64,000 nt of DNA from Albifimbria verrucaria (lineage: Eukaryota; Ascomycota; Sordariomycetes; Hypocreales; Stachybotryaceae). Shown here one piece after another: positions 11,648 through 22,287 of this stretch (the stretch's first letter is position 1; each line of letters starts with the position of its first letter). The position numbers were made by a program, and so were the translations under genes. Location of the stretch: the NCBI GenBank assembly GCA_020081605.1, contig JAHREC010000062.1, positions 3,653,758 through 3,717,757 of the forward strand. The letters are read 5' to 3'. Below the pieces are notes generated by a model, which saw only the letters and a program-made list of their open reading frames with translations, was not told the origin of the DNA and did no database searches.

Positions 11648-12699
11648 GTCCACATGCAATGATTTCCTTGGTTTCTTTGCTTGCCTCAAGGGTATTGAAT
11701 GAGCTTGCTTCGATTGATTTAGCTTGGGCTCGCGAAGGCGTTGAAAATGTATGAGCGTAGGTTCGTTTTGCTTCCACAGATCTGACTAACGTATCATTCT
11801 GAACGTGGACAGATTAACAATAAGGAATTATTGGTTTAAGGGCATGGCAACCCAAATTGTGTAATGAACTGGATAACTGGACTGGGGTTAAATTAATTTT
11901 TACTATGTTTTCCTAGTTCACTGTGTATTGCTAGTGAATCAATGGCTCAGGCTATATCAGCTTCCTACGCACGTGCTTTGCGGGGCTCACCCGCCTGTAT
12001 TTCGCTCTATACTGGCTATTTTGACAGTTGAAAACTCCCAACCATTAGAATCCTCAAGATCATACGTAGTATCATGATCTGACGAACAAGTTGGAAGAAA
12101 ACACCTGATAAACTTTGGTCTACTATCACGAAATCTTCATGTCATTATCTCCTCCCCACAAAACAAAATAAAATACTTGCAAAGGCTTCCCTCTTGTGCC
12201 GAGCCAAAAGACTCGATATGATGAACAGCAGCTCCAATGCACCGCCTGCAAGAATCTAGACAAGCCCTGCAAGTACAAATTCCAGAGAGCTCGACAAAGG
12301 TTTGATGTCTGCGCTTACGAGACCATACTATACTAGCAAAATGATGCTAGACCGACTTTTCCCGAATTCACGAGCTCGAGCTCAGGATACTTTCACTGGA
12401 ATCTTTCGTTAGAGCACTTCATGGCCGAAGTCACGGAGAGCGAGAAAGTCTCTTGCAGTCAGCTATGGGTACCAGAGGGTTGGTTACTGTGCCTGGGTTC
12501 TGTCTCTCCAATTCATCGCTTCCAAGCGACCATGGTAGGTCCACAGAACCGGACGAAACTCGTGGCACCGGCGCCCAAGCGGAAACAGAGCTCAGCATCT
12601 GATGAATCCCTTTACAGCTTTGGACCCTCTTCGCCACTACATGTACCCGGCAAGGCTCCTGTCTCAACCACATTATTGCAACATGCTAGGCTCCTGAAC
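11648..12699. other. Intergenic with a cysteine-rich ORF fragment
   Basis: Around 12228-12310 the plus strand reads QLQCTACKNLDKPCKYKF, a Cys-rich snippet with no complete zinc-finger spacing. A 105-residue Ser/Pro-rich ORF at 12421-12738 follows. Neither could be tied to a gene family. Confidence 0.25.
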
Positions 12700-13465
12700 T
12701 TCTTATATAATATAGATAGAAAAGAATCTAAAGATTAGCTCTATAGTAGGTATAAACCGAGGATGGTTTAGAATCTATGCCTATATCTTGATCCTATAGA
12801 TACAATAGATAACCACGGAGGGTGCTAAAATAAAACGTGGTATCTTCTGGAGCGCTTCTATGTACAATAAAATACAGAGTATCGACTGAGGTAGGCCCAT
12901 AGCCATCAATGTGCACGATTACTGTGTATACCATGGCCTGCTTTATGCGTTAGAACAGATGGCACTGTATGCACCGGTGCGGCGATTTGCTGGCTCTATC
13001 ATACTTCCTATTATGCCACTGCCCTCCATCTCAATATTTCAGAAGTTATGTAAACTGTCCAAGATATTAACGTCACTTATCAACACATTTTACATAGTCG
13101 GCAGAACAACCTCCAAAGCGTAAACCAGCCTCCAGACAGTGGAAGCTGCCGTTAAAGAATAGAAGAATACCATGATGCTAGAGCTTAACTTTGAGCGATA
13201 AGAATTATTAATTATATATAAATATGCTTACTATATAGACCCTTTATATCAGACTGATAAATATAAACTATAGGATCTTCTATTTAATCTTGGGAGAGAT
13301 ACTCAAAAGTCTCTGGGTGGATCAGTCATGTTATCAGATTATTCAGAACTATGTATACATTAGCTTCTACGTCATACATTCTTAGATACACAGTATACAT
13401 TATATACACTATTTACATACGTAAGATAGCATCCTATAGAGAAGATACCCTTTCTGGAGGATAGT
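12700..13465. repeat. AT-rich, TpA-rich decayed sequence, RIP-like
   Basis: Dense TATA/CTATAG/TTAATTA motifs, frequent stop codons in all frames and almost no CpG within 12700-12800 and 13195-13460, flanking a less AT-rich island. This is the look of a repeat mutated by repeat-induced point mutation. No transposon protein can be read from it, so the element type is unknown. Confidence 0.45.
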
Positions 13466-13839
13466 CTCCAATACCTTAGGAGTTATGCAAGGTGAATCCA
13501 GGTATTTTCATGGCCTTGAGTATCATCAGAAGGATGATAAAATATAATGCTGTGGAGTTAAGCGAAGGTAAGTTGATGCCCTTGCGTGCATCTATACTGA
13601 TGACCACAACGCAGAACAAAGATCCGATAACCATAATCTGCTTGATTATGATTTTCAATCCTTAGCCATATCACAAAAGTTTATCCGTCTAAATCAGGCT
13701 GGCCATTCAATGATTTGACCTGAAGCTGTATAACTGCTCAGTTTTATGTACCAGAAACCTCCACTCAAGCACTCTTGAAGTAAATTCGTAACTATCACAG
13801 AGCATATATGGACACTAGGTCCTTCCACGCCTAAGAGCC

Positions 13840-14489
13840 TTACCCCTCCAGCAAAAATTGATCGGAACTCAACTCCATATGCTTCCCGTTCATCAAAGTG
13901 ACAGCCACCTTCTTAGGAACTCTAACCCTTGCAGGGCCACTTTTGGTCTTCCATAACAAACGAGCCCCTTGGTAGAATCTAACCTCGGTGCATTTAAAAG
14001 CAAGAGGCCATGATTCATCTCTGGGGGCAGTACCTGGACTGGCTCTTGATTTTTTGCCTCGAGCTGCTTCAGAATGTAGTCATCCTTTGCATCGGAGAGG
14101 AGGTGGAAGGAAGCCTCCTAACATGAGGATAAATTGTTAGTTGAATCTAGGTGCCTTACGATCCAATTTGGCCGAATTAAACATACCAAGTCGCTCTTGG
14201 ATTGCTCAACAATGTCTGCCATATTGGAGGCTTCGAGGCGAGACTTTGGTTCGGCCAGTAAGCTGAGTGGGGTTCGAATGAGGCCAACGAGGGGATACAC
14301 TGACGCACTAAGTTCAATTGCTGGACGCAGATAACCTGATTGCCTCTTCGATGGGAAATCGTGCACTGTATTCCGGACTGACTTTCTTGCGGCTCTGCAG
14401 CGGAAGGATAGTAGGTTTTGACGGTTCAAAGATGCTTTGATGAGGATGACGGATGGTGTCCAGCCAGTAGCATGCTCTTGGACGCGCAA
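13840..14489 (-). CDS. Hypothetical protein (N-terminus unresolved)
   Basis: Open frame without an ATG at its 5' edge, so the first exon is not placed. It reads VQEHATGWTPSVILIKAS, PLVGLIRTPLSLLAEP and MADIVEQSKSDL, then an intron near 14130-14185 (GTATG donor) and EASFHLLSDAKDDYILKQ. After a break at the T run 14050-14055 (one base missing) the other frame continues as GTAPRDESWPLAF, VRFYQGARLLWKTKSG and VPKKVAVTLMNGKHMEL, stopping at 13840-13842. The coding feel on both sides of the break and the precise one-base join suggest a real gene. Family not recognised. Confidence 0.45.
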
Positions 14490-14799
14490 GCGTTTGTCCC
14501 TAAAAATGGGCCCTGATGCTACTCAACCAAGAAAAAGACACAGAGGTGCCAAGCCTCACACCAAGAACAGGAGCCAGACTGCATGAAATAATGCCCGATC
14601 TCCCAGTGCCTATGAGGTATGAGGTATGATCTGCGTGGCAAGATAATAACATTACAAGGGCAGTTATGCAGGAATTCCTGTGTTTAATGCGTTAAGACTT
14701 TGATTGAGCGATGCAGTTCATCTCCGGCATGCAAAAGTTCGAATAAATGATTTCCCTATATTAATAGATATAACAGTAATTGGGACCATAAACATTTTT

Positions 14800-16941
14800 T
14801 TATTCTATTATATCTCTTGTAGACCGTATAGAGCCTAGTTCAATATCGTCACGATAGGAAGTGTCGTGTTCAACCGCACCGATAGAGATAGCGGAGGCTA
14901 TACTATTTCTCAAGAATGATGCTCTGTCACGACTAATCCAACCGTCAAGCCGTGGTGGCATCAAACCTTCTCGACTATGATAACCTGGAGAGAAGAAAGG
15001 CCATCCTCGTAAGAAGCGGAATAACAAAAATACAAGAAGTGCAGATAAACCCCACCAGATGAGAAAGACCCACCATTTATACCAGTTGGCCGGCAGAATT
15101 CCCGGTTGCATGCTGAACATGGCTGTGGTGGATGTGAATGGTAAAAAATCTACAACGGTCAGTATGATTGCATGGTGGAGAGACAGAGGTTTCATACCAG
15201 ACCAATGACTGTCAGTTTCTTTACCAACTCTCCAGTCTCTTGCTGCCGACTTGAAACTCGATTATCTTCCATGACGATTTGCATTTCAAGCTATAATCAT
15301 CAGCCTTAGGTTGGGATATAGTGGAAAAATTGATAATACAGACCTCGCGCGCGAAATCTGCACAGAGATCTTGTTGGTGTTGTGCACGATGTTGAAGTTC
15401 CCTCAGGTCATTAATATGATCACCTATTAAAGCAATTGCTCGAAATGGTGAATGGGCCCCAGTAGTGGCTCCCTTAGACCGTAATATGTCAGAAAGATAC
15501 TCTGCATCACGGCTGCTGAAGCGATCCCAAACTTCAATGGTATGTGAGATTGAATGCATTGCTTGTCTTAATAGCCTGCTCGCTTCGTTTAGTACTTGCT
15601 GCACCTGTTTCTTTCGAACGAATGATAATGTGCCTTCATTATCCGACAAAGAGAGTAGATTTAAGCGGTCTTGTACCTTCACAGATTGGTTTCAACATAT
15701 CGTAAAAGACGATCTCAGGACGGAAATACCTACATGAGGCTCCAAACTTAACAGTAATCTAGATATGAGATTGTGCAGCGCATGCCTTGCCTGCTTCAAA
15801 CGAGATTCGTAAACAGCGAGGAAGTACTCCTTGGAGTCCAGATGGGAAAATTCGCATCCAGCGTGCCTGCAGTGAGCGGATCTAGCCTAACAGTACTGTT
15901 TGGATTTGGACTATAATACTCCACGCTTTCCAAAGATGATTCGCCTTGATAATATGTGTCGACGAAAAGATAAGCTATCCATGAGTCATGATCCAAGCCT
16001 GTGACAAGACATGAAATCTGTGCCTCGTGGATATAGGCTCCGAAAGCCCTAGAAGGTTCATGTCCTGGAACACCAATATGTTGAAGTTCGCTTGATCTTC
16101 GTAAGCATTTACCATTGCGTTTTCGTCGAGGATCTTGTAGCAAATGATCTCGTTCCATCCAGACATAAAACTGTATATGGAATTCAAGCCCAAAGGCAGG
16201 TATTCCATTCGACTAAGCCAGAATTAGAAAGGCTCACAACTAAAGGCTATAAAATGTATAGACAGACTGAAATGTGAATGCCTAAAGATGATTTGCTGCC
16301 CAAGTACTTGTAGAAGAATTCGGTAAGAAAAAGGCTTGTTCTCGTGATGCAGTAAGTGCCAAAGCCATGATGACCCAGCAATCGGGATTAGTGATATACC
16401 TGTCAATATCAGTCACATTTTCCTAATTGTGACTTCGCAAACTCACAGCAATCTTCGTCCAGCGTCGGGGTGTGCTCAGCTCCGTAGCGCTTCAACATGA
16501 GCCGTCAGTAGTGAAACGTACGTTTTTTGGGCAGGAGTGTAGAGGACACTTGTCAACTCACCTTCTTCTTCAACTCTTGTAGTAGTTGAGCTGAGCTCAG
16601 AGGGCCCGCGTTTTCGCGCTGTTGCCCACTTATGGGAGCCTCTAAAAATTGAGAGCCAAGTCGGCATCGATCATCCAGGAGGGCGAGTGGGTATGTGACG
16701 GAACTTTCTATGCCATCCTCAAGAATTTGCAAAGGCATTGGTGCACACACAGCTTCGAGTTCTAGACTTTGAAACTCGCTTGGCCTGTGAGGCATCTCGC
16801 TATCACCTAAGACAGACAGGAATAAGTCGATAAGTTCGTCGGTTGTTTTCGGCCCAGAATGATGTGCAGACTCTAGGGGCCTTGATGTTACAAAGGGTGA
16901 TTCGCTTGTCGGTAAGCTCGGGGTTGGCCTTTTGAAAATTC
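14800..16941 (-). CDS. CorA-like integral membrane protein (fungal)
   Basis: The long soluble part contains ELKKK|RYGAEHTPTLDEDC, NPDCWVIMALALTASREQ, FGLEFHIQFYVWMERDHLL, AQISCLVTGLDHDSWIAY, LFVDTYYQGE and DPLTAGTL, the succession seen in fungal CorA-like proteins. A helical stretch follows (QARHALHNLISRLLLSLEPH, DAEYLSDILRSKG), then MEDNRVSSRQQETGELVKKL before two membrane helices (IFLPFTSTTAMFSM, and YKWWVFLIWWGLSALLVFLL). The Mg2+-channel signature GMN after the first helix is replaced by MQPG, so ion transport is doubtful. Several introns are readable (near 16560-16490, 15736-15680, 15345-15290 and 15200-15153). At least three one-base breaks occur (16317-16318, 15829-15830 and the A run 15143-15148). 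The start is uncertain (ATG near 16941). Confidence 0.7.
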
Positions 16942-18117
16942 ATCGCTCCATTCGTAGGCAGATAAAGTCACATCTGCGAGAGTATTTCGAATTGGCATTG
17001 TCATGCCCAGGTACTTCAGGAAGACACCCAGAATCACGCAAACCAACTTACCGCTACTCCTGGTGTCTAGGGCCTTACTCTCTCAGCACGAACAGCACAA
17101 TTGGCACAACGGGGATGGCCGCATGAGGCGCAACTCCGGTGAAGATCAGCCTGATGGGGTCCGTAGCTACAATAACACTATGAGAGTTGAGAATTGCCGT
17201 AGAATAGTGGAAATTGTGAAACCTACGCAATACCACACATAAATAAACCGGGCTGTTATGGGGATCGGAATCTTGACCATGAGATCTGAAACCTAGATGA
17301 CGCACGTCAACTCACAGACCTGTCAAGAAAACGCACTGTATAAGACTCTTGCATACTTCGGTTAGAAGTGAGATGTCCATGGAAACCGCATGAGTGTGAT
17401 TGAAAGGGCCAAAATAGCCACAGGCGTCATGGTGTGTGATAGAAGGATCCGTCGCTTTTAACTGCATGGCTCAAATTGATAGGCAGACCGACAAGGTTGA
17501 CAGGCAGGTGGCGGTAAAGAATTCGATGGTGGCTCTCGATTACTCGTGGTTGCAGTATTCAAGTTCTTACTTGTCGCCTGCTACTACTGCTACATTCTCT
17601 GCATATTTACCCTGCCTATACATGTGATTGCGGCATTTCTGCCTAATCACTGGTTGCCTGATAAATGCCGACATTATACCGTTGCCTCGGTAAGCTGTTT
17701 CAATGTCGCATCGACGCTACTCACCTGTGGCTACCTAAGCATAAGCGCTACAATATGAGACATTACCAGCCCATAAGCCTGAAAGGTGTACTCATAAATA
17801 TCGAATCAGGTGCCTATTTTTCACATTTTGGTCAATGACTGGAAATCTCACGTTTTGCGTATCCGAGCATACAAGCCCGCTAATAGTAAAGAAGGCATTT
17901 GTTAACCAAGCCAAGACCAGCGAGATGGGAGCTTGGCCCACCACGAAACCTATTCTTGATAGACCCTTTAGGTAGATCTCGAGGTAATAGAAGGGCCATA
18001 AACTTATGAAAGGACTCAATTAGATCTGAATAGTCGTCTTCTAGCAATCATAATACTCGTTAAGCCAATTTGATACTGCGTGCCTAAAAACATGAGGTAT
18101 CATAACTAAGAAGCCTC
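16942..18117. other. Intergenic, hydrophobic short ORFs only
   Basis: Short ORFs on both strands encode hydrophobic stretches (minus 17792-18019, plus 17546-17758) but lack family motifs or consistent exon joins. Not called. Confidence 0.3.
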
Positions 18118-19581
18118 CCTAGTCCATAGACCAGATACGGATTCCATCAAAATCAAGGCTTGCAAACACATGAGCCCCTGTCTGACTGTTCTGCCACGTA
18201 AGCATACCAAAACCGCCTGCACTTGTAACTTTGCCCTCTTTGTCTCGCCATTCATCTGCCCGGGGTCCATCTTCGGTTCCACCTCTAGCAAATCGCCACT
18301 TCTTGCCTTGAACTAGGTCATATACCTCTACACTACCGTCACCATACGCCCAAAGTGTAATTTTGTTACCCTGGTCAAGAAACTGGACTTGGCTGAGCTC
18401 AAGATATCCCCCATCATATCTCGAAGCTCTTCTTTATCGGGCTTCGATTCAGCCGTAGATAAGGTCCTCTCCATCCGGAGCTTCTTATTCTCAACGTCAA
18501 AGAACTGTAGCTTCCTGATGTCTCTTGTGCCTAGAGCAAGCCATCGACCACTAGGATGCCAGTCTAGTGCTCTTCTCCACTGGTCAAAGTCTCCTGCCTG
18601 ATGAGTCCAATATGTTGAGCCGTCGGCAAGGCAATAGATAGGCAGACTTCCTGTTCCGCAAGTCGCAGCAAAATACTTAGAGTCTGGTGAAAATGCGCCT
18701 ATCCAATTTTGCCCATCTGTATGAAAGACATGGATGGCTTTTCCAGTTTTTGCATCCCAGATCCGGATGCTTTGGTCCCAGGAGACTGTGCCCATTAGAC
18801 TCTCGTCGGGACTCCAGCCGGTCCAAGGAATGTTGTCAGTGTGGCCTTCTAGAGTGAATCTGTGTTGGAAATCATCCGTGCTGCAGATCTTGACATCCCA
18901 TGCAGTATTTTTGTCAGCTAATGCATATCCTCCAGATCGGTAAGCCATCCACTTTCCCGATGGACTGAATGGAGAGGTTAAAGGACGTCCCAAAAGCCTG
19001 CCTGAAATCTGCTTTTCGCCATCTTTCATATAAAACCCAATTCTTGGATTAGGGGAGGTCCATTCAATATCTTCTCGTGGCCCAGCTGGTAGGCCAACTC
19101 CGAGTTCGGGCGATTTGTCTGACTCAGCGGTTGCCGCCTCAGAGACTTTTGTGGACGATAGGCTGTTGAGAGCTTTTGGTGGCTTGGTCTCGTCACACTG
19201 CCAAATCCTGATGATGGGGACCACATTCCTGTCCGCGTAGGTTGTCATTGACTCATTTGACACAAGCACATTAGCATTTCCGGGCAGGAAGGCGATATGA
19301 GTGATACTAGATAGTTCCACAGTTAGTAGTTTGACAGTGAGCCATGTAGTAGTTTCTTTGATGTAAATGTCCTGGTTCACTGCCACAGCAAGACGACTCC
19401 CATCGCTGCTGATACAAACAGCCTGTGGAGCAACATTGAAAGTAAGCATCATCAGCTCATCTCCCCAAGTCTGCCTGCCGTTATCTGCGTATACCAAAGG
19501 TTCGCCACCGAAGGTGACGAACTCCTTGTCGACTGCATAACGCCAGTCTCGGTAAAATTGATCACTATTATAGGATAACAT
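18118..19581 (-). CDS. WD40-like beta-propeller protein
   Basis: Starts at ATG 19581 (MLSYNSDQFYRDW); the ORF extends upstream without a better ATG. Repeats typical of WD40 propellers are visible: ITHIAFLPGNANVLVSNES, LTSPFSPSGKWMAYRSGG, LEGHTDNIPWTGWSPDES followed by SWDQSIRIWDAKTGK, WIGAFSPDSKYFAATCGTG and LDWHPSGRWLALGTRD. After a one-base break at the A run 18380-18382 the frame continues as LDQGNKITLWAYGDGSVEVY and ends with FASLDFDGIRIWSMD at 18118. Intronless over about 1.46 kb. No NACHT or HET domain is attached. Likely a scaffold or C-terminal sensor-like protein; role unknown. Confidence 0.7.
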
Positions 19582-22287
19582 GAATAAATTGAGAATTCGA
19601 TAATATGGATGAAGAACACCGGATTCTTTTGCGGCTTTCGAGACGTATTTATAATAAAGCAAGTTCCTCTCAAGAGATACTGCTTGCCCAACCGCCTCAC
19701 CCTCGCATCACAGATGATGTTGCAAGTGGCGCTGAGTGTACAGGGAATTGCGAACCGAAGTACAATTGTTCTTCAATCTACTCCCTTTCTCATCCTTCCA
19801 ATTCGTCAAACTAGCCTTATTCTCGCACCCCCTCCCGCTTCTCTCCCTCGACGAGCCACACCATCTCCCCACGAAGCCCTGTTTTCTTGCAGCTCATTCC
19901 TTTTATGGATACCGTACCCCTGACCCTACCCCAGCCCAAGATCTCGGCCGCCTGATTTACCTAACTGCCATTCCGGTATACTACTGCCTCTGTAAACTCG
20001 CTGGCAATGCAACGCACGAATCGGCTTGGCAAAGGAAAGGAGACTAAACCAATCAACGTAAGGAATACTGATCCTCACTGAAACCGGAAGCCAATAGCAG
20101 TCCTTTGTCGAATTTTGCATATTTCGCTGTTTCTGCTTGTCAAAGCTAAGTACCGACATGTTGAACTAAGGCGTGCTTGTTTGACCAGTAACGATGAAAT
20201 GAACGCCTGCTCAGTTCCTGACTGCTCTAATGAAGCGATAAGGTCTATGAAATGCCTGGAATCCTGCAGGAGAAACAAGGGGAATAATTAATCTTCCAGT
20301 GCTTACATATGGAGAAATAGCCCCAATTGAATGAAGGAAACTTAATGGGATTAAAGATGGAATGACTTCTGAATGCTGCTGACAACTTGCATCCTCGGTC
20401 AATATTATCTAGAAATTACCCTACACTTTTGGCCGGCCTGCCATTCTATTATTACTTTCTGCCAGGTGTCTGGTATAGTCTAGTTACAAATTGGCCTTCT
20501 CGATGAAACCTGACATGAAGGCGCATACGGCATTGCTTGGCAACCTCCCGGATGGGTGAATGTGAAGGTGACTCCTCTGTGGCACTGGAAAGAAAAAGTA
20601 AAATGTCAACTAGCGGAGACATACTATCTATCACAGCTAACCTAAACCTGTTATAGATACTCCATTCCAGGCCAACCTAAGCACTTAACAACTTAGATGA
20701 TAGGCAGACCCAAGTTCTACATGCATGCCTTTGAGAAAGCACGTTCATTTGTTCCGAATAGCAGCAAAAAGACATTGAGACCACTAATCGCATAGAAGAA
20801 ATGCTAGAATGCATACTGGATATGTAATTTGTCTCGCTCTTCTAACTTTTCCAACTATTCCAGCAACACTTCACCTGACGTTAGCAGGCAGTGACATAAC
20901 CTCTCACATTTTGAAGAATATTTTCTCAATAGGTCCATTCTCGACCTCTTCGTGATATTATTCTCTGTGCAAATGGGATTAATCATGCAGGTTGGCTCCA
21001 TAGAGCTAATCATCGGCCCAATGTGCACTTTCATTGGTATATAAGATCTCATCGTAATCAGCTAGATAACTCCCAGCAGAACCAAAAGGCATAAAGCACC
21101 CGCCAGCAAACTAGTCGTAAATTTGATTTCTCGTGCGTTGTTTATTACATAGGCTGGATGAATGATAGTTATCATCTTATATAAAAATGAATACGGAGAG
21201 TGGTGCTGGGGATAGTGTCGTCTACTTGACGAAGCGTGGCGTGGCCTCCCGAAAAGCGAAGCTTCAGTACGCGATTCTCATTTCTTTCTTATGAGAAGAA
21301 ACATGGGCTATTGCTGCAAGTGTAGAAATGCCACTTGCCATATCATTGATAGTAAAGGCGTAGCGCATAACCAATTGTTTGGGGGTCTTACGCAGCAATG
21401 ATCAAAATTGCTTAATAATACCACTGAGACAAGACTCTGACACCGCTACTTTTACCCGTTTATAATAAAAACACTGTGCTGTTCACCGAGAACAGTAGAT
21501 GATATTATTGTTGCCGCCATAATGAGTCAAAGTTTGCCAATTGTGGTTATTATTAAAGCCCACGTGTAACCTAAATCAAGCCCCATATGGTTAGATGCTT
21601 GTCGAGACCCCCAGCCCGAAGGGAAAAAAATGGAACAAGGGTTGTCTAATGTGGACATTCGATTTGTGATTATCATAGTATCGTCTTGACCGCTGTGTAC
21701 TCGACAATACGCGCAGCAGAAAAAGAACCATCTAGACTTGGAAGTGGATAGCTGCGGAGCTTTTAGTTTGCCGCATATCCGTGTTATTGTCTACGGTTTA
21801 GGAGTGACGTTGATGGATTCTCACCGAGCTCGTGTATTTCGCCTGAACGGATATTTGACATGGTCTGTTTGCGATCGGATTTTCTTAGCTGGGTTCTGAA
21901 AATGAACTAGACTGGAATACACGACTTAAGAGAACTCCTAGCCGCTAGCAGGTCACCAGCTTGAACATAATTATCGTCTAAATGTCGAAGAGCGCATTTA
22001 GCGCGAGGTTTTATGGAGAGTCTGCTGATTGTGATCCTTCGAATAGAAAACACTAAGATCCGGGACAGATGTGAGCTGGGAACATGGCTCAAACAACCAA
22101 TCTTCAGCCCAGGTCATGTTTATGCTGACTCTGGCCTTCCTTTCTATGGATTGATGTGGAGATGAAGGTATTCAGCCCTGGACCTGATGTGATTTGGATG
22201 CGATGAAAGGTTCCTTCCCCTTGCACGGAAATCACAGTATATATTCTCTTCCTCGCCCACCCCTCAAATTCGTTTGGAAATCTTCAG
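19582..22287. other. 2.7-kb intergenic region
   Basis: No supported gene on either strand; only ORFs under 105 residues without motifs. The last 100 bases include TATATATTC near 22244 and a CT-rich stretch, a plausible core promoter for the following gene. Confidence 0.5.

Noticed and set aside
12228..12310. Cys-rich fragment resembling a zinc cluster
   Set aside because: Cysteine spacing is incomplete and the frame stops soon after; could be chance or a repeat relic.
17436..18019. Hydrophobic ORFs on both strands, possible membrane protein
   Set aside because: No conserved motifs, and no splice joins gave a continuous membrane protein.
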